Assembly (NCBI RefSeq): GCF_036324505.1 | Contig: NC_086364.1 | Coordinates: forward strand, 15,702,648 to 15,766,647 | Length of the DNA: 64,000 nt | Reading direction: 5' to 3' | From: Eleginops maclovinus | Taxonomy: Eukaryota; Chordata; Actinopteri; Perciformes; Eleginopidae | Part shown: piece by piece, positions 31,863 to 45,200 of the stretch | Layout of the letters: the number at the start of each line of letters is the position of its first letter | How positions within the stretch are numbered: the first letter of the stretch is position 1 | Notes under the pieces: generated by a model | What the model was told of the DNA's origin: nothing | Database searches by the model: none | What the model saw: only the letters and a program-made list of their open reading frames with translations | Program-made: the position numbers and the translations under genes

Positions 31863-32625
31863 GGAAATGTTGTTTTATCCACAGGCATCCTCACGCCAGT
31901 ACTGGCACTGTGGGATCCCTGTTATGTTTTCATGTGCCAGCAAGGTGGCACCCAGCATCACCACCAGGGACGAAGTAATTCAATTGTTGGTTTTTTAAAA
32001 ATCACATTTTGAGGAGCAGGGCAGGGGCAAACAGCAGGGCCTCCTGCACTGAGGCTCAGAGGGCCGGCCTTTGTCTCCCCCCATCACTGCCCTCAGTCCT
32101 GGGGGACTGAGAAGGGGTTGGGTTGCTGCTCCCTCTTTGTGCCTCTCCCCACATCAACCGTTGTTCACTTTGCTGGATCTGTGTGACAATTGCCCCATGA
32201 ACTAAAGTGGGAGGGAGGACTGAAAGACTGTTTTTCATAAACACCAGTTTGTTCCATATGCTTGAACATATTACTGTATGTGTTAGTTATCTTTATTCTG
32301 ATTCATCCGTGCTTACGTTTCAAATGCTCTTTGTTTTGTTTATTTATATGTTTTGTTTTTCTACACGTTCAAATAAATGTTATTGCATCTGATTCAGGAT
32401 TATTATTTTTAATGTGAAAAATAAATCCTTCAAAACATTAGTTTGGCATTTGTAAAAATGATGATTTGCTAAATTGTTCAATTCAGTTTTAACTTGCATA
32501 TTTATTTTGTTTTTAATTCGAGAAAATAATTACCTTTAACATTTCTCAATCAGTTTCTATAGAGTCAGTATAGTTATTTTACCGATGTAAATTAGGGGGC
32601 TACATGAAATTCAATTGGATTATAT

Positions 32626-32660
32626 AAAGACCTTTATGATTTATAATCATAAAGGTCTTT
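32626..32660. repeat. Perfect 15-bp inverted repeat, 5-nt loop
   Basis: AAAGACCTTTATGAT (32626-32640) and its exact reverse complement (32646-32660) flank TTATA. The stem is too short for a typical pre-miRNA. Confidence 0.9.
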
Positions 32661-33129
32661 AAGTCTCGGTTTTCTCTTTCATTAAGACTAGGTACTTTTA
32701 TATTTTTACAATTACAAAAGTAAATTCTTATTGACCGAAACTGTTTCAACTATTCAAAAATGAACGTTTCATTTGTGGATATCTAAATCAGATACAAACC
32801 ATCTTTGTAATTTGTGGACTTCTTCTTAACATATTTTAACAGATAGTCTGATTAAGTTTTTTGTAGTGAACAGAGCTCATGAACAGTGCATAAAAATCTA
32901 AATTTCATGAGGCCCTCCGGTTCACGAGAACACATTGGCCCCTTAAGAGACTGGGTAAAAGCTTAAATGAGTTTACACCCCCATTGCCCATCACATGCTG
33001 CATAATCTTGTTTTATTTAGTAGAATGAGATTTAGATCTGAAGTATCCTACAAGCTTAGGTTTGCCTTTTCCTTCTGCATCCCATATTTCCCCCTTTAAT
33101 CAGATTCTTATGATAATAGGATAGCCCTA

Positions 33130-33540
33130 CCATAAAGTGATATACAAATCTCCTTAGATGGCGAAAAGCTCTGAGCACACTGAATTGGACAATACTTTTG
33201 ATTGTGCGGCCCCTGCATCACAGCGCGAGAAGACGAATGGCCAGATGTGGGGCCCCAAAGCCTGGGGATCCTCCCCCTCAGCCCCTCCCAGAAGGAGAAC
33301 AATTAATTGACTTTTAAAGAAACTGCTTTCTTTGCCTATTCCACACTTCTCCCTGGCTGAGCAGGGCTCACAAATTGGTGTGTTGAACTTTTTATGAGGA
33401 CTAAATAGCTGCCAATGAAAGTGTAAATGACGCTGTGGTGAATGGGGCCCGGACAATGGCTCTGCAGTGACAAGGCCTCCAACAGACATAATGACCATTG
33501 TCACGGCTGCTGTCATCTAGAAACCATCAGGGCTCATGAA
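33130..33540. promoter_or_regulatory. Candidate conserved non-coding element 1 between metrnl and aqp8
   Basis: This repeat-free stretch includes AACAATTAATTGAC (a SOX-like plus a homeodomain-like core), GACAATGG and ATGACCATTGTCA. The open frames over it resemble no known protein. The regulatory role is inferred from motif density. Confidence 0.25.
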
Positions 33541-33919
33541 TCCAAGAAGCCAGAGGAGGCGTGATCCTTGCTCTTTTTCTCACTCAGGCCACATTTTGTC
33601 TGTGTGTTTCTGCTCTATATCCATGTTATCTTTTATATTTCTCTCTATTGCTCCTCTTTTGATGCATTTTATGTCTTTGAGTTTTAGGTAAAAAACTTGA
33701 TTTTAGACAAGCATCATATGTGGAATCTCAGCCATTAAACACAAACTGTTGTGACTGTATTTAATAGTTTTATCATGGAGGAATGATCAATTAGACAATG
33801 ATACTTCTGGAACAAAACGTTATAGATTGGACACACGAGAGTGTACTCTGAAGTATTAAGCATAGAAGACAAGGGTTGCCAAAACATCATATTTTCATGT
33901 CAGCGAAAAATCAAGCTTT

Positions 33920-34340
33920 CGTTAAACCTTTCTTTTTCTGCAAAAGCCCAGAATGAAGTCTCCTCCCTCACTATTGTCCCAGGGGGCCAGCATGTCAAAT
34001 TTCCAAGCAAAATATAGTTTCTCTGCAGACGTTTGAGACTGCACAATTCTCATCTCTGGGAATTCCAGCTGGTTCTCATGGGGAACGAGCCCAGGAGGGC
34101 CCGGCCCGGGAGCCGCTGCATGGAGCACCGGCAGGAGTCCACTAAGACTCGGGGGGTAATTAGTTTATCCCACCGCCTGGCCTGCTTTCCCATGTGGGCC
34201 ACTGCTGCGGGGAGGCCCAGGGGTACAATATGGAAACAGCATGATACCCTCCAGTGCCGAACAGGCATTCACTGCTCCGGCTTTGGAGAACAGGGACAGG
34301 GTACGCAGGACACAAAGCTGAGCAGAGACGTCTCTTGGCT
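33920..34340. promoter_or_regulatory. Candidate conserved non-coding element 2 between metrnl and aqp8
   Basis: A GC-richer block within AT-rich DNA. Overlapping open frames on both strands suggest absence of stops through base composition rather than coding. No protein was recognised. Confidence 0.2.
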
Positions 34341-34798
34341 TTGAAAAGGTTGCCATTTGGTCTCCTTTAAACGGTAGGCAGCATTTGTGGTTGAAAATTC
34401 GAAGTAATTGAATTTTAGCTCAAGGTTTTTTTTTAAATTTGCTTCTCAATTCAAAAGTAAATGAGTTTAAGAGTTTATCTAAAGCCTGTTATTGTTGTGA
34501 TGCACCTGGTGGAAAAACTCAATTTTCTGAATGTCCTTGTGTTCATAAATAATAAACAGAATCAATCAATCAAGGAACTACAAAAACAAAACCAGAATGT
34601 GTTTTTCAGAGCTAAAGACTCAGCTTACTAATCATCTACAACTAGGTTTTATATTAAATTGACCTTTAAGCTAAGCATAATATTGAAGTCTGTAAAAAAA
34701 TTGTTTTATACCCAAACTCCATCACTCATAGTAAGTTAAACACTTAACATGACTAAAAAACAAGCACAAGTACCCTAAATTATATGAGAAAGTCACAT

Positions 34799-34804
34799 TT
34801 TATT
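34799..34804 (-). terminator. Poly(A) signal of aqp8
   Basis: AATAAA on the minus strand, about 100 nt after the aqp8 stop codon. Confidence 0.5.
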
Positions 34805-34906
34805 GTAAAGCAAAGCATATCAAGCATATCAGTAGCACATAAGAAAAAAGGGTTATATTATGACCTTAGATGACAAAGCCATCTCATGATGTAGCCGACT
34901 AAAGTC

Positions 34907-36645
34907 TCATTTCAGAATGAGACGAATCTTCCTGTCTCCAAGAAGCAGTCTGCAAAAAACAAGATACATTGTTTGTAGTGTTTTCAGTCAGGAGTGAATC
35001 TATAATCCAATTACAAACACTGGGATCATTTCAAGTATAAAGTGCCTATGTTGCGGTGCACCTACCGAACCAGTACTGCTGCAATCAGGCCTCCTGTGAT
35101 GGGACCCACCCAGTACACCCAGTGATAAACCCAGTAGTTGTGCACTATGGCTGGACCAAAGGCTCTGGCTGGGTTCAGACATGTGCCAGAAACATCTCCA
35201 CTGAAAAAAGGAACAGGTATTGGAAATTCAAACAACAGGCCCATTAGGAAAATAAAGGGTTAATACTGATTTTAATCTCCCTCATTGTATATTTCTGTAT
35301 ATTTCTGCATTTGCGTCACTACTGGAGCATAAACATTCAAATGCAAATAATATTTCTCACTTTGGCACTTTATTGTAGAAAGGAACTTCTTATGCGTACA
35401 TTCACAATTCTTCTTCTCTTCAATAACTTTTACTCACCCAGCCAAAATGTTGATGATAACAGTGCAGCCCACCATAAATGGCACCATGGGGCTTCTGGTG
35501 GTGGTGTTGACGGCCCCCAGCAGCACCACCATGGTGACAAGGCAGGTCATGGCGACCTCTCCAAACACAGCGGCTCCAATATCACTGTCCGTCTGCAGCA
35601 GAGCAAATGCAGCCCCACTGGCTTTGTAAAAGTTTTCCCTGGAGGTCATCGCCTGTTGGCAGCAGATCAGTCACAATTAAAATCTTTCTTATGCAAATAT
35701 CAAAGATGGATGTTTAAATGAAATTAGACATTAGACCTTTGCCATAGCAGCTCCAAGCACACCTCCAACCAACTGGGATACAAGATAAGGAGCCACCATA
35801 TTCAACTCCATCCCTCCACACAGATAGATGGCCAGGGTGAATGGTGGGTTGAAATGGGATCCACTAGAGAGAAAATTCAGGCAGAAAATTCAGTCGTGCA
35901 GGTAAACTTCTTGGTGTTTAGTCATGTTGTCTTCAATCATTTTAAAATCATACAAGGGATTTTGAAAAGTTTAAAACAAATGCAATTAATTTGTTTATGG
36001 GTAAACAGGGCTGATTTACTTCAATGGCTCTTTTCTTTATTTCCTTTTGTAACATTTGAGTTGTTTAAAAGACATTAAAACTGAAGAAGAAAAAACAAAA
36101 TCAATGTTTTACTGGTGAAATACCTTACATATACGGTGAAAATGCAATTATTCAGCAATACTTTGATTGAATTCAAGTTCATTTTAAACTTAAACAACAG
36201 TAAATGTATCAAGGACAAATAAATGAAACTGGGAAGGTGTTGTGAGATCCTGTTTCTGTAGAAATTAAACATTTACATTGTAATGAATCATTGTTCATCC
36301 AACATACAGGAGTTAATTCAATGCAATCTAAGGAAAACATTCATTATTCATGGCACAATAAACTTTGCGTAATGTGTATGAAACACTAAAGATGACCTCA
36401 CCTGATTTCAGCCATGCAAGCCACCATGATGGCTACAGCCAGACCGTGCACCAGAGCTGGCTGAAGCCTCCCTGTAGACTCCGTATTCTCTATCACAGAC
36501 ACACACCCGATGAATACAAAGAAAGTAGTTCCCACCAACTCGGCCAGGCAAGGCTGAAATAACCTCTCAAATTTGTTAGGAGGTATTGCTGAGGACGCTT
36601 AGGCTCTGAAGACATAAGAGACAACCCGACTTCACCTATTTCCAT
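34907..36645 (-). CDS. aqp8: Aquaporin 8 (water/ammonia channel); N-terminal frame unclear
   Basis: Conserved coding exons on the minus strand: 36588(?)-36402, 35863-35737, 35652-35438, 35200-35066 and 34949-34907. All join GT-AG in phase. The protein has the six-helix aquaporin fold. The first half reads [20 protein letters not shown] and [20 protein letters not shown] with an NPP box in place of the first NPA. The second half reads [17 protein letters not shown] with a normal NPA and ends [16 protein letters not shown]8-specific features are QPCLAEL near the N terminus and the Cys beside the second NPA. AQP8 passes water and ammonia in gut and liver membranes and mitochondria. A plausible N terminus (ATG at 36645, containing [10 protein letters not shown]) is one frame away from the FERLFQP frame, which has a stop 13 codons upstream. 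Either an upstream exon splices to the CAG at 36589-36591 or there is an indel. Its order beside arhgap17 and slc5a11 matches human 16p12. Confidence 0.88.
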
Positions 36646-39258
36646 CTTCTCTTCAGCCACGAGTCTTCAGGGAGGTCTGCCTTTACAAGCTGAGGATGTT
36701 GCACTGAGCATTCTGACCTGAGGTGAGATTACTAATATCTCTGTGCCTGCTAATCACACGGACTTTGGTGCGTGAACTCATTGACTGTTTTTCATATTAA
36801 TCCAGCATAGTCTGCTCATCTCACGCCCTCTCATAACAGAGTGCACAAAAAACCAGTTTTCAGATGCCGCTTTTTTATGGCAGGGTCAAACTACAACACA
36901 CCAGTCTGCATGGCAAACCATGCAGAAAACATCTTGTTATAGATTAAGCTAATTTTACTTGAATTTGTATTCAGATACATTAGGACTTTAGACAAAAACA
37001 TTAAAGCCTGGATAAAAAGCCAGACAACTTGATAAATATTTACCCGAGAGCAAAGTGTCTGTGTCTGTGTGAAGATTTCTTAAATTCACTTCTTAAGTTA
37101 AACTGTATAATGTCCGGCTCCAACAGATTCCACTTTCTAATTAATAATTTCCCACAGAGATCACAGATTGGTTGAAAGAATGGAGAAGATGGTGCAGAGT
37201 TTGCACATGGACAGGACACACGATACACATGGCCTAACAGACTTTAGATCACTTGCAGGACACAAAAGAGGGAATAGTCATTTTCAATTATTTGCTGTTT
37301 TTATACTAAATATTGTTTACATATATAGGATGGGTTTATTTCAGAAATATTTCCTGCAGACCAACAGAAAATGTAAACAAGGTTCTTAAGATGCAAATGA
37401 TTATCATTCCTGACCCGCAAAGCCCTCACAATCTCACACAGACAAGATAAAGCACTTGAGCCAACTTCCTTCTAACTGCAGGTATTGACGCCCCCTGTGC
37501 AAAGGCCTGTTAGAGAAAACACATTTTGCAGCAGCCATACATGCTTCGAATAAATAAACTCCTCTTAATGTGCAAGAAATCCATTCTGAGTCTCCTTTTT
37601 TTGTACAACAAAAATGTTGTCCTTCTTGTGAAAAAGTCAATTTATCCCTTAAAGCAAATGTCTCACATGGTGAATGTCAATGCAAGTCAATGCACCATCA
37701 TCAGAAGATCAGCATCTCCTGCGCAATTTTTTTTTTTAAAAAGCCTCTTAAAGAGAAGCAAATTTAAAGCGGCACATCTCATGTATCATTTGAAAAGCAT
37801 AGAGTAGTGCAAACCCTTTCACAAACCTTAGCTGCTATCAGTGGCAACACTTTCAAAGCAGCCCTACTAAGTAAAATGTGACAGAAAGATGTGATAGCTA
37901 AACATGGATAAGATACCAACCAAAACAAGAACAAATCAAGCCTCACTTTACTTGGCAGATGTTAAACTGTGCCAAAAGTTGTTCTTTAACATCAAAAAGC
38001 AAGGGTTAAAGTTCGTGGACCAAGTTTACCCCCACTTATTGGGATCATATAGGCTATCACTATTAATCCCATGACAAACAGTTCATGGGTCCCATGGCAT
38101 TACTGTTGCGCAGACAGGAATCCCTTTACAATGTATGCAATATTGACCCTTGTTATATACCCTCTTTAAAAAGGTAGATAAGGCAAAGGTTTGCCCTGTG
38201 TCTTAATAGCAAGCATTTGAGCTATTACTAGCCAGAATATCATAAACTAAACCACACTCAACTCAAAGGTCCAGAAAAGGAATTCACTATTCAATATAAA
38301 GCAGGGAAACTGACTGGGAAATCTATTTAATCGCTATTGAATTTCAGTTTGTGCAAAACTATCTGATAAAACCAATATTATCTGTATGTTTAGATACCAC
38401 AATGGCTAAGAGACAACATATATTTAATGTGTTTTATTCGGATAATAATAACCATTAGAGTTTAATTCTAAGAAATGAACCACTGACTGATTCCCAGAGA
38501 GAGCCTGTCCTTAACGAGCAGCAGCCACAAGGGGGCAGCAAAGTGCTGATCATGTGTCTATTGGCAAAGCCTATGGGAGAAACACATTACCTGCTAACCC
38601 TGACGGACACTGACCCTGGATCAGTGGAACAATTGCCATTAAAAGCCATTTGTTCCGTTTTAACCTTTCTTTTTTTTTGGGCAAAGTTTAGTCTGTGTAA
38701 TTCGAGTTTCTCCAAATTCGTTCTATATATTTTGTAGTGTATTTTAAATATGTAGCCAATTGTAAGACTATGATGTGATTTTTTTTTTTTATTTTTTACA
38801 GAAAAACACTTTCTATAGCCAAGTAAAACGAAAATGACTTTGCCACGACCACGAGAGACCAATAACTGAGTCAATGCTTTTTTCCCCTTTTCTTGTAAAG
38901 GTATCACATGTCACCATTGGGCTGTGCAGTTTACAGTAGGGAAGTACAGGCACTTCCTCCTTCCTAACGCACTGGGTGCACACAAACCAGTCAGTTTAAT
39001 GGGAAGCCGGATCATCGTGGCAATGTGGATCTAGCAGTTTTGCAGTGACTGTTTCTACTGACTTCTCGGCGTTTCTTTCTACGGCCAATGTCCCTGAGTT
39101 TAATCAGGAACAAGCATCCAGCTGTGGTGTGTTAAAGTGATCCTAGTGCAGCCTTTCTGCCACAATGGCTGCGACGTAGCGCAACTTTTTTGATCAACGG
39201 TAGATAATCGACAGCAGTGACTTTTACACACTAGCAGGAGACACAGAGGAGGGGAAAC
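36646..39258. other. Divergent intergenic region between aqp8 and arhgap17
   Basis: The two genes start back to back. A TATA-like CCATAAAAAA on the minus strand (36871-36880) could serve aqp8. The arhgap17 promoter and 5' UTR probably lie within 38900-39258. No protein-coding exon was recognised in the AT-rich middle; a first aqp8 exon could be hidden here. Confidence 0.45.
39165..39179 (+). other. Short upstream ORF before arhgap17
   Basis: ATG GCT GCG ACG TAG in a good start context (ACAATGG), 80 nt upstream of the main start codon. It matters only if the transcript begins before 39165. Confidence 0.35.
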
Positions 39259-42200
39259 ATGAAGAAACAGTTCAATCGCATGAGGCAACTTGCCAACCAG
39301 ACTGTGGGAAGGTGAGTTTGTTTTATAACAAGGGTTGTCTTCAACTAAATGTCTGGCAGGCCAACTCTGTTACTTCTTAAGGTTGTTCAATATTCAGTGT
39401 TGTTCTTAATACGTCTTCCTTGGGGTCGGAAGGGCTGGGCTACGTTTTAAGCGTAATACATACCCTGAGTCGGTTGGTGAGTTTTAGGAGAATAAACTAA
39501 GCGTTTGCAGTTGAGTGATGTCAAAAAGGCATGAACTTTGAAATCGCAAAATACATTGAACATTACAATACTCTTAAAAAGGTGGATTGTTATCCAGACG
39601 TTGTTCAAGAAGGCTAGTGTGTGAACTAAAAAAGTAAAGTCTTAATTGACTTATAAACCTGAAAAAAGTAGAAAAATCAAAGATGACATCTTTGAATGCC
39701 TTGTTTTCTTCGACCAGAACATTTAAATACAAAAACATTCATTTAAAAATAAAATCACAACATATTATGTGTTATTAATATTATAAAATACAACTAAGAA
39801 AATCAGTAAATGCTCTTAATTTAGATGATATTGAATGAGGGTAATCTTTTGCTAATGAATGGAATAATTAAAACCATTCCTTGATTATCTAAACAGTTCT
39901 CCTTTAATTTTTCTTCAGGTGATCAAATGTTTGAGTCCTATTAAGATAGATCCATTCTATTATGTAAAATGTATTACTATCTATCTGTGTCAGAAGTCAG
40001 GCAGACAGACAGACTGTGGGCCCTTGTCACCTTTGGGCCCTTGAGATGTCAGCAGCTCTCACTTCAGTAGATTATATTATATTAACATCTTCAGTTACTG
40101 TTATTTCTCTAGGCAAGGGTGTGCACACAAACACATACTTCCTGAAGTGTGGTGACACTGGTTGTTAATTTACACACAGACACACACACACATCCACATA
40201 TCTATACCATCTCCTCCTCCTCCTCTCCCCCTTCATCTTTGTCCCCCACGGGGGTTTCCAGCCCTGTTGTCTGTCAGCAGCCACCACTCAGACCATGTCT
40301 CTTGCTATTACTGCATTAATGGTAACTACAGATGATGCCTTCAAAATGACCTTCTAACCAATAGTCCTGTAGCCATTGGCCTTGGATTCCAACCCATACA
40401 TAAGTTGTGTAAGAGCCATAAACTTTAGCAGCGTTGTTAAAGGTGTGTTGAGTGAAACTATCAGTGATCACTTCAAGCAACCGCTATGTAAAATCAATGT
40501 GTCTATTGTCAAAATTTGTGTTTTCTTAGCATAAATAGATGGAAAAGGCCAAACACAACTTACAAGTTCATAGAATTACATTTTCAGAATTGTCCCGAAT
40601 CCAAATCTAATTAGTCCATTTGATTTAGGAAATATAATTTCCGATTAAGGCTCGGATAGAAACATAAAATTCTCAAATTTCTCCTCTAAAGACCAACAAT
40701 CAATGCAGATTGGTTTTTCTGTCGATCACCTACTCAATTAATAGACTAATTGTTGCAGCTTTACATCAGTTTTCCGTCAAAAATAAAGAAAATGATTAAG
40801 TCACATAATTATAAATGTCCATAAATCCATCTTTAAATGTAGCCTTGATGGGCTTCAGTGGTGTCTATCCTCAACAACAACCCTTCACTTAATACACTTT
40901 TAAATAACATTTAAGGCAGACAGTCAAAAATACCATCCTTCCACACACACACCAAAACACGAGGATTATTTTACTTTTAATTTCGGAAACCAGTGAATTT
41001 GTGGACTCCATGACAATTTGTGATAACATGGTTCTATGTTTGGCACAGGAAGGGCCGGGCACTGAGGGTTTTTGTGGAGTAAGCATTTCCACGGTTGTTG
41101 ATGGGGACAGAGAAGTGGGCTGGGGACGTCACACAGCTACAGAGGGCTGTTTCCATAAAAGAGGAAGCTGTTTGATTTACATGTAGTTGTTGCACTGTGG
41201 TTCAAGCTTGCATGGTAGCAGGGTTTGTAAATTCCTGCATACCTCTGAAGAATTTGGCGAGATAAGCTCACTCAGAGCACATTTAACCAAACTCATAATA
41301 CCTGAACACAAGCAAGTTTTTGCTGCTTGTGTTCTTTCTGTTTGATTAGATTTCTCATCAGTAAGTAAAAGTTACATAAAGTTACCTATCACACAGTAAC
41401 TGTTTCTACTCATTTGGCCTCTTTGTGGTTGGTTGTTTTGCTCCAAGTTTTCTTTGAGGGTCTGCGCTCCAGCATTGTGAGAGTCTATTCTTAGAACAAT
41501 AGCTGCCAGCAAGAGCTGAGCTGCACTCCAGTCAAATCAATGCTGATTCAATATTGATAGGAATCTAAAGATTGCTCATGTAGATATCCAGTAAAGCCTA
41601 ATGTGTAATGCGATCGTGTGGATAAGTGAAGGTTTTCCGCTGAGGGTCCTATATCCTTCCGTCACACCTAAATAGCATGTAGGCCTATCACATATTAACG
41701 TAACAATATGTGAATTTCTAACGTTTCTGATCAAATAGAAATGTAAAGGATTAGGAATCTGACCAGGCATTTGATGCGAACAACCAACTATTTTCACTGT
41801 CAATACATCTATAGAGGTTCTTTTAATCATTTGATCCAGATTGTCAACAAAAGGAGCAAAATGCCCATCAAAAAATCCTAGAACCAAACATGACATCTTT
41901 AAATGTCTTGCATTGTATGAACAACAGTCAAAAACCAAAAGATTTTCTATATACTATCATAGAGGTCCAAGGAAAATGGGGACACTTTGTACACCAATAC
42001 TATATCCTCAGTATCGTTGCCAGAAATTGTACTGTGTGCCAAAAAAGCAAATCAATGATAATACATCTTTGACCAGTTGAACAGAAGATTTTTAGTGATG
42101 GTACAAGCTCGTGTCGGCAAATAGAAGCCAAAGGCGTTTTCTAATTATGTTTTAGTCATAGTCAGGTAAGCCTGAATCTGTAGGGTGTCATTTATAGCAG

Positions 42201-45200
42201 TATTAGGTAATCGCTCCTGTGGGGGAGAGGGTAATTGATCCCTGTGAGATTTAAATCTATACTGTGGCCCTGCTCTGGTAGAGGAAGGGGAGAAATCCTC
42301 AGGGATTTGTGTGTGTAGAGGTTGTATGTGAAGTCAAATCATTCGTTGGATATCGACAGGATGAACGATTAGCTTGTTTTCTGGTCTCACTAGCTCAGCA
42401 AGTCACATAAAGAAGCAAATGTGTATCTTATTTCAGAGGTACTTTTTTAGCGTCAACATTTAGGGTGTGATGTCACTATCCTGTTTTCAGCTGATTCTGC
42501 AACAGTGTGCAGTGTGTTCACTGTGTTTCCAACCTCAACATGCCACTTGGTAACTCTCCTCCACACAAATATACACACACCTTTTCCTGTTGCCATAATA
42601 AACAAGGTACCAATGACATAAGAGGAAGTGTGTGTTCGGACAGGGTAGAGGAATCCGTCACGTCCATCAAGGAAAACAGCCATAGGCACAAGCACTGATT
42701 GCTGGTGCATTTGTGAAAACATGTTGAGTATGTGTGCAGAAATGACACACAGTATTTCACATAGGCAGGTCTACCGTGTGACAGCATTATCTTGTGATTT
42801 TAATGGCATTGTGAGCTTTTTTTAATGATTGCTTCAGGCACGAACTGCAGACAGGTTGGGCTAGAAAGCCTCTTCCGCTTTAGTTTGACGATACCATCAG
42901 TTTATCTGAGTTTGAAGCGCAAGTTATGTCTTGCTAAATTAAAATACATTACTTGTGGTCTATTTAAAAGTGTGGGACGTATGTGAGTGAGACATTTTTT
43001 AGATATTATTTGGGCATTTAATTCAAATGTCTTCTGCATTATATTTTTTGGGGGCTTCATTTTTCTGTCTTATTTCTGTATGTCGAGGGTTTTTTTTTTT
43101 CAATGCCTGTGTTATATTTCACAATTTGTTGTCAGCGTTTGACCTTTGCCTTCTTCTTTGTGTTTCCCTCAACAGGGCTGAGAAAACTGAGGTGCTGAGT
43201 GATGACCTACTACATGTAAATATGACATGCTTCTTCTCTTCCACTGTTCATAAACATCAACTGTCAAGCGGCTTTAGAAACAAACTGTATGTTGTTGCCT
43301 CACAATGTAAAATGCAACATTTACCACCTTTTTTTTGGAAATATAAAAATGTTTTTCGTGTTACAATGTCATCAAAACATCTGAGGATATTCTCATATAC
43401 ATGTTTTAATGAATTTACAACAGACTATTAATAGGCATTTAGTTTTGATCTAGGTGCTAGCTTTTTAAATATGAGAATGGACATCATTCTACATTTTGCA
43501 ATCTTCAGGAACCTTTGTTTCTAATAAGGACCTGCTTGTTAAGCAAACATATATTCTCTAAAGTAAATAATTACATTTTGAATTTTCAAACTTTTTTTTG
43601 TGTATCATACTGGAACATAAGCTGATTGAACATAAGCTGAGTCTGTTCGCACCCCTAGCGACTACACTTATTTGTTTACAGGTTAATCAAACGTTCCTAT
43701 CCGTCACCCACAAAGGCTGTAATTTCCTGGTCACCATTCAACATCTCAGTGTTAAAACAACTCTTTTTGTTGGTTTGAGAATCAGTAAAATGCAAAGGGT
43801 AATTAAAGGACTCACTACTTCTACTCAGAGGCTCTGCTAAAGTCATCATTCCTGAGCATGTTAAGGCCAAGTTTCTCTGCAGTCTTGGAGTACAACTGCC
43901 GGCATAAAACATTCAGGAACGCTTCGCCAGCTCAGGGGTTTGCCACTGAAGGAAAAGTGCCTCATGGTTTTCCGCTCAAGACGAACCCTGGCAATGTTCT
44001 GTTATCTTGAAATCATACTGGATGTACGTTCTATGCATGCGTGTGTTTGTGCGTGTTTATTGGGGGATGGGAAAATTCTTACTTGGTGAAACTGTGACAT
44101 CACTGCTAGGAAAAGTGTGTGAAGAAAAACAGGAGTGACTGAAAAACAGAGCATGTTGAGTGTAGAAAGAAGCTTTTACGAAAGGCAGAGTGAATGTGAA
44201 GTTTAAGTTTTATGACGTGCAGAAGTGAACTATGAACCCTGTGTGGTTTGCACACACAGTAACACTCAGCACAAACACTTGGTTGTGAGCAAACTCATGA
44301 CTTTTTTTAATTGAATAAGCTAAAGAAGCTCATTGTTTTGCTGTGATCACGACAAACAGCTTTAACAGCAGTATAGTTCAATTTAGTAATGTGTATTTTT
44401 ACACCACAGAGCACAGCACAGACCGGCTGAGCCCTTTCAGAGAATGCTTTCTCTCGTCTTTGGTCCTCGTCACGAGCGACAGGAGCTTTGTGCTGCGTTA
44501 GACATTCCTTTAGCTGCAGCTCTCAGTGAGGAATGTGACTGTCAAACGGTCAGCCTAGTGGAAGTGGTTTGGATGTCTTTTGGGCCTAATAGCTCAAGCT
44601 TCAAGTCAGAATCTGCAACCTGATTACAGAAATGTCGTCAAAAAGTGTAGATTCCAGTTTACTGATTCATAGTGACAAATCAGTATTAGAATTTAAAATC
44701 AATCCCATTAGCAGGGAAAGTTTTTCAGCTCTCCAAACATAAGCAGGAAAAATTATAGTTTTTCCTTTCCCCCTCCCCAACATGCTTCCACACCCCTTTC
44801 TTTGAAACGTCCAACTTGAAATTTGACACTGATTTCCATGGAGTAGTAGTAGTCTTTGCTTTTTCCATAGTCTTTTGCATTGGCTAAGGCATTTGTCTTG
44901 CCTTGACACGTCTTGCCTCAGTGGGAGAGTTAAGGAGGTTCTCATACAGTAGAGATTCAATCTGGAAATGGTCCCATTGCTCAGTATTAAATTACTTTCA
45001 AAATTACAATTTAGGAAACACATTAGCCTGTTGTGCTTACTGTGTGTTTAACACATTTTCATATCTGATACTGTATGTAAAGCAGCTTACCAGCAAGTGA
45101 GATCAGTCTACAAATTCACAGTTAGTTATTTAATTGGTGAAAACACTGGATCGATCTGTCAAAGGAAGAATTAGTCATTTTGGGAATATGCTTAGCTGTC

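Larger units (their letters stand above)
31863..34798. other. metrnl 3' UTR and intergenic region to aqp8
   Basis: The 3' UTR probably ends after AATAAA at 32372-32377. The rest has no recognisable gene. It contains a perfect hairpin (32626-32660), two repeat-free blocks of mixed composition (33130-33540 and 33920-34340), and an AATC-repeat tail near 34555-34575 that resembles a retroposon end. Confidence 0.6.

Noticed and set aside
32626..32660. microRNA precursor
   Set aside because: The stem is only 15 bp with a 5-nt loop, shorter than a Dicer substrate hairpin.
41576..41938. 120-codon minus-strand frame in arhgap17 intron 1
   Set aside because: No recognisable motif, no splice or promoter context, and a stop-free run of this length is possible by chance in 64 kb.
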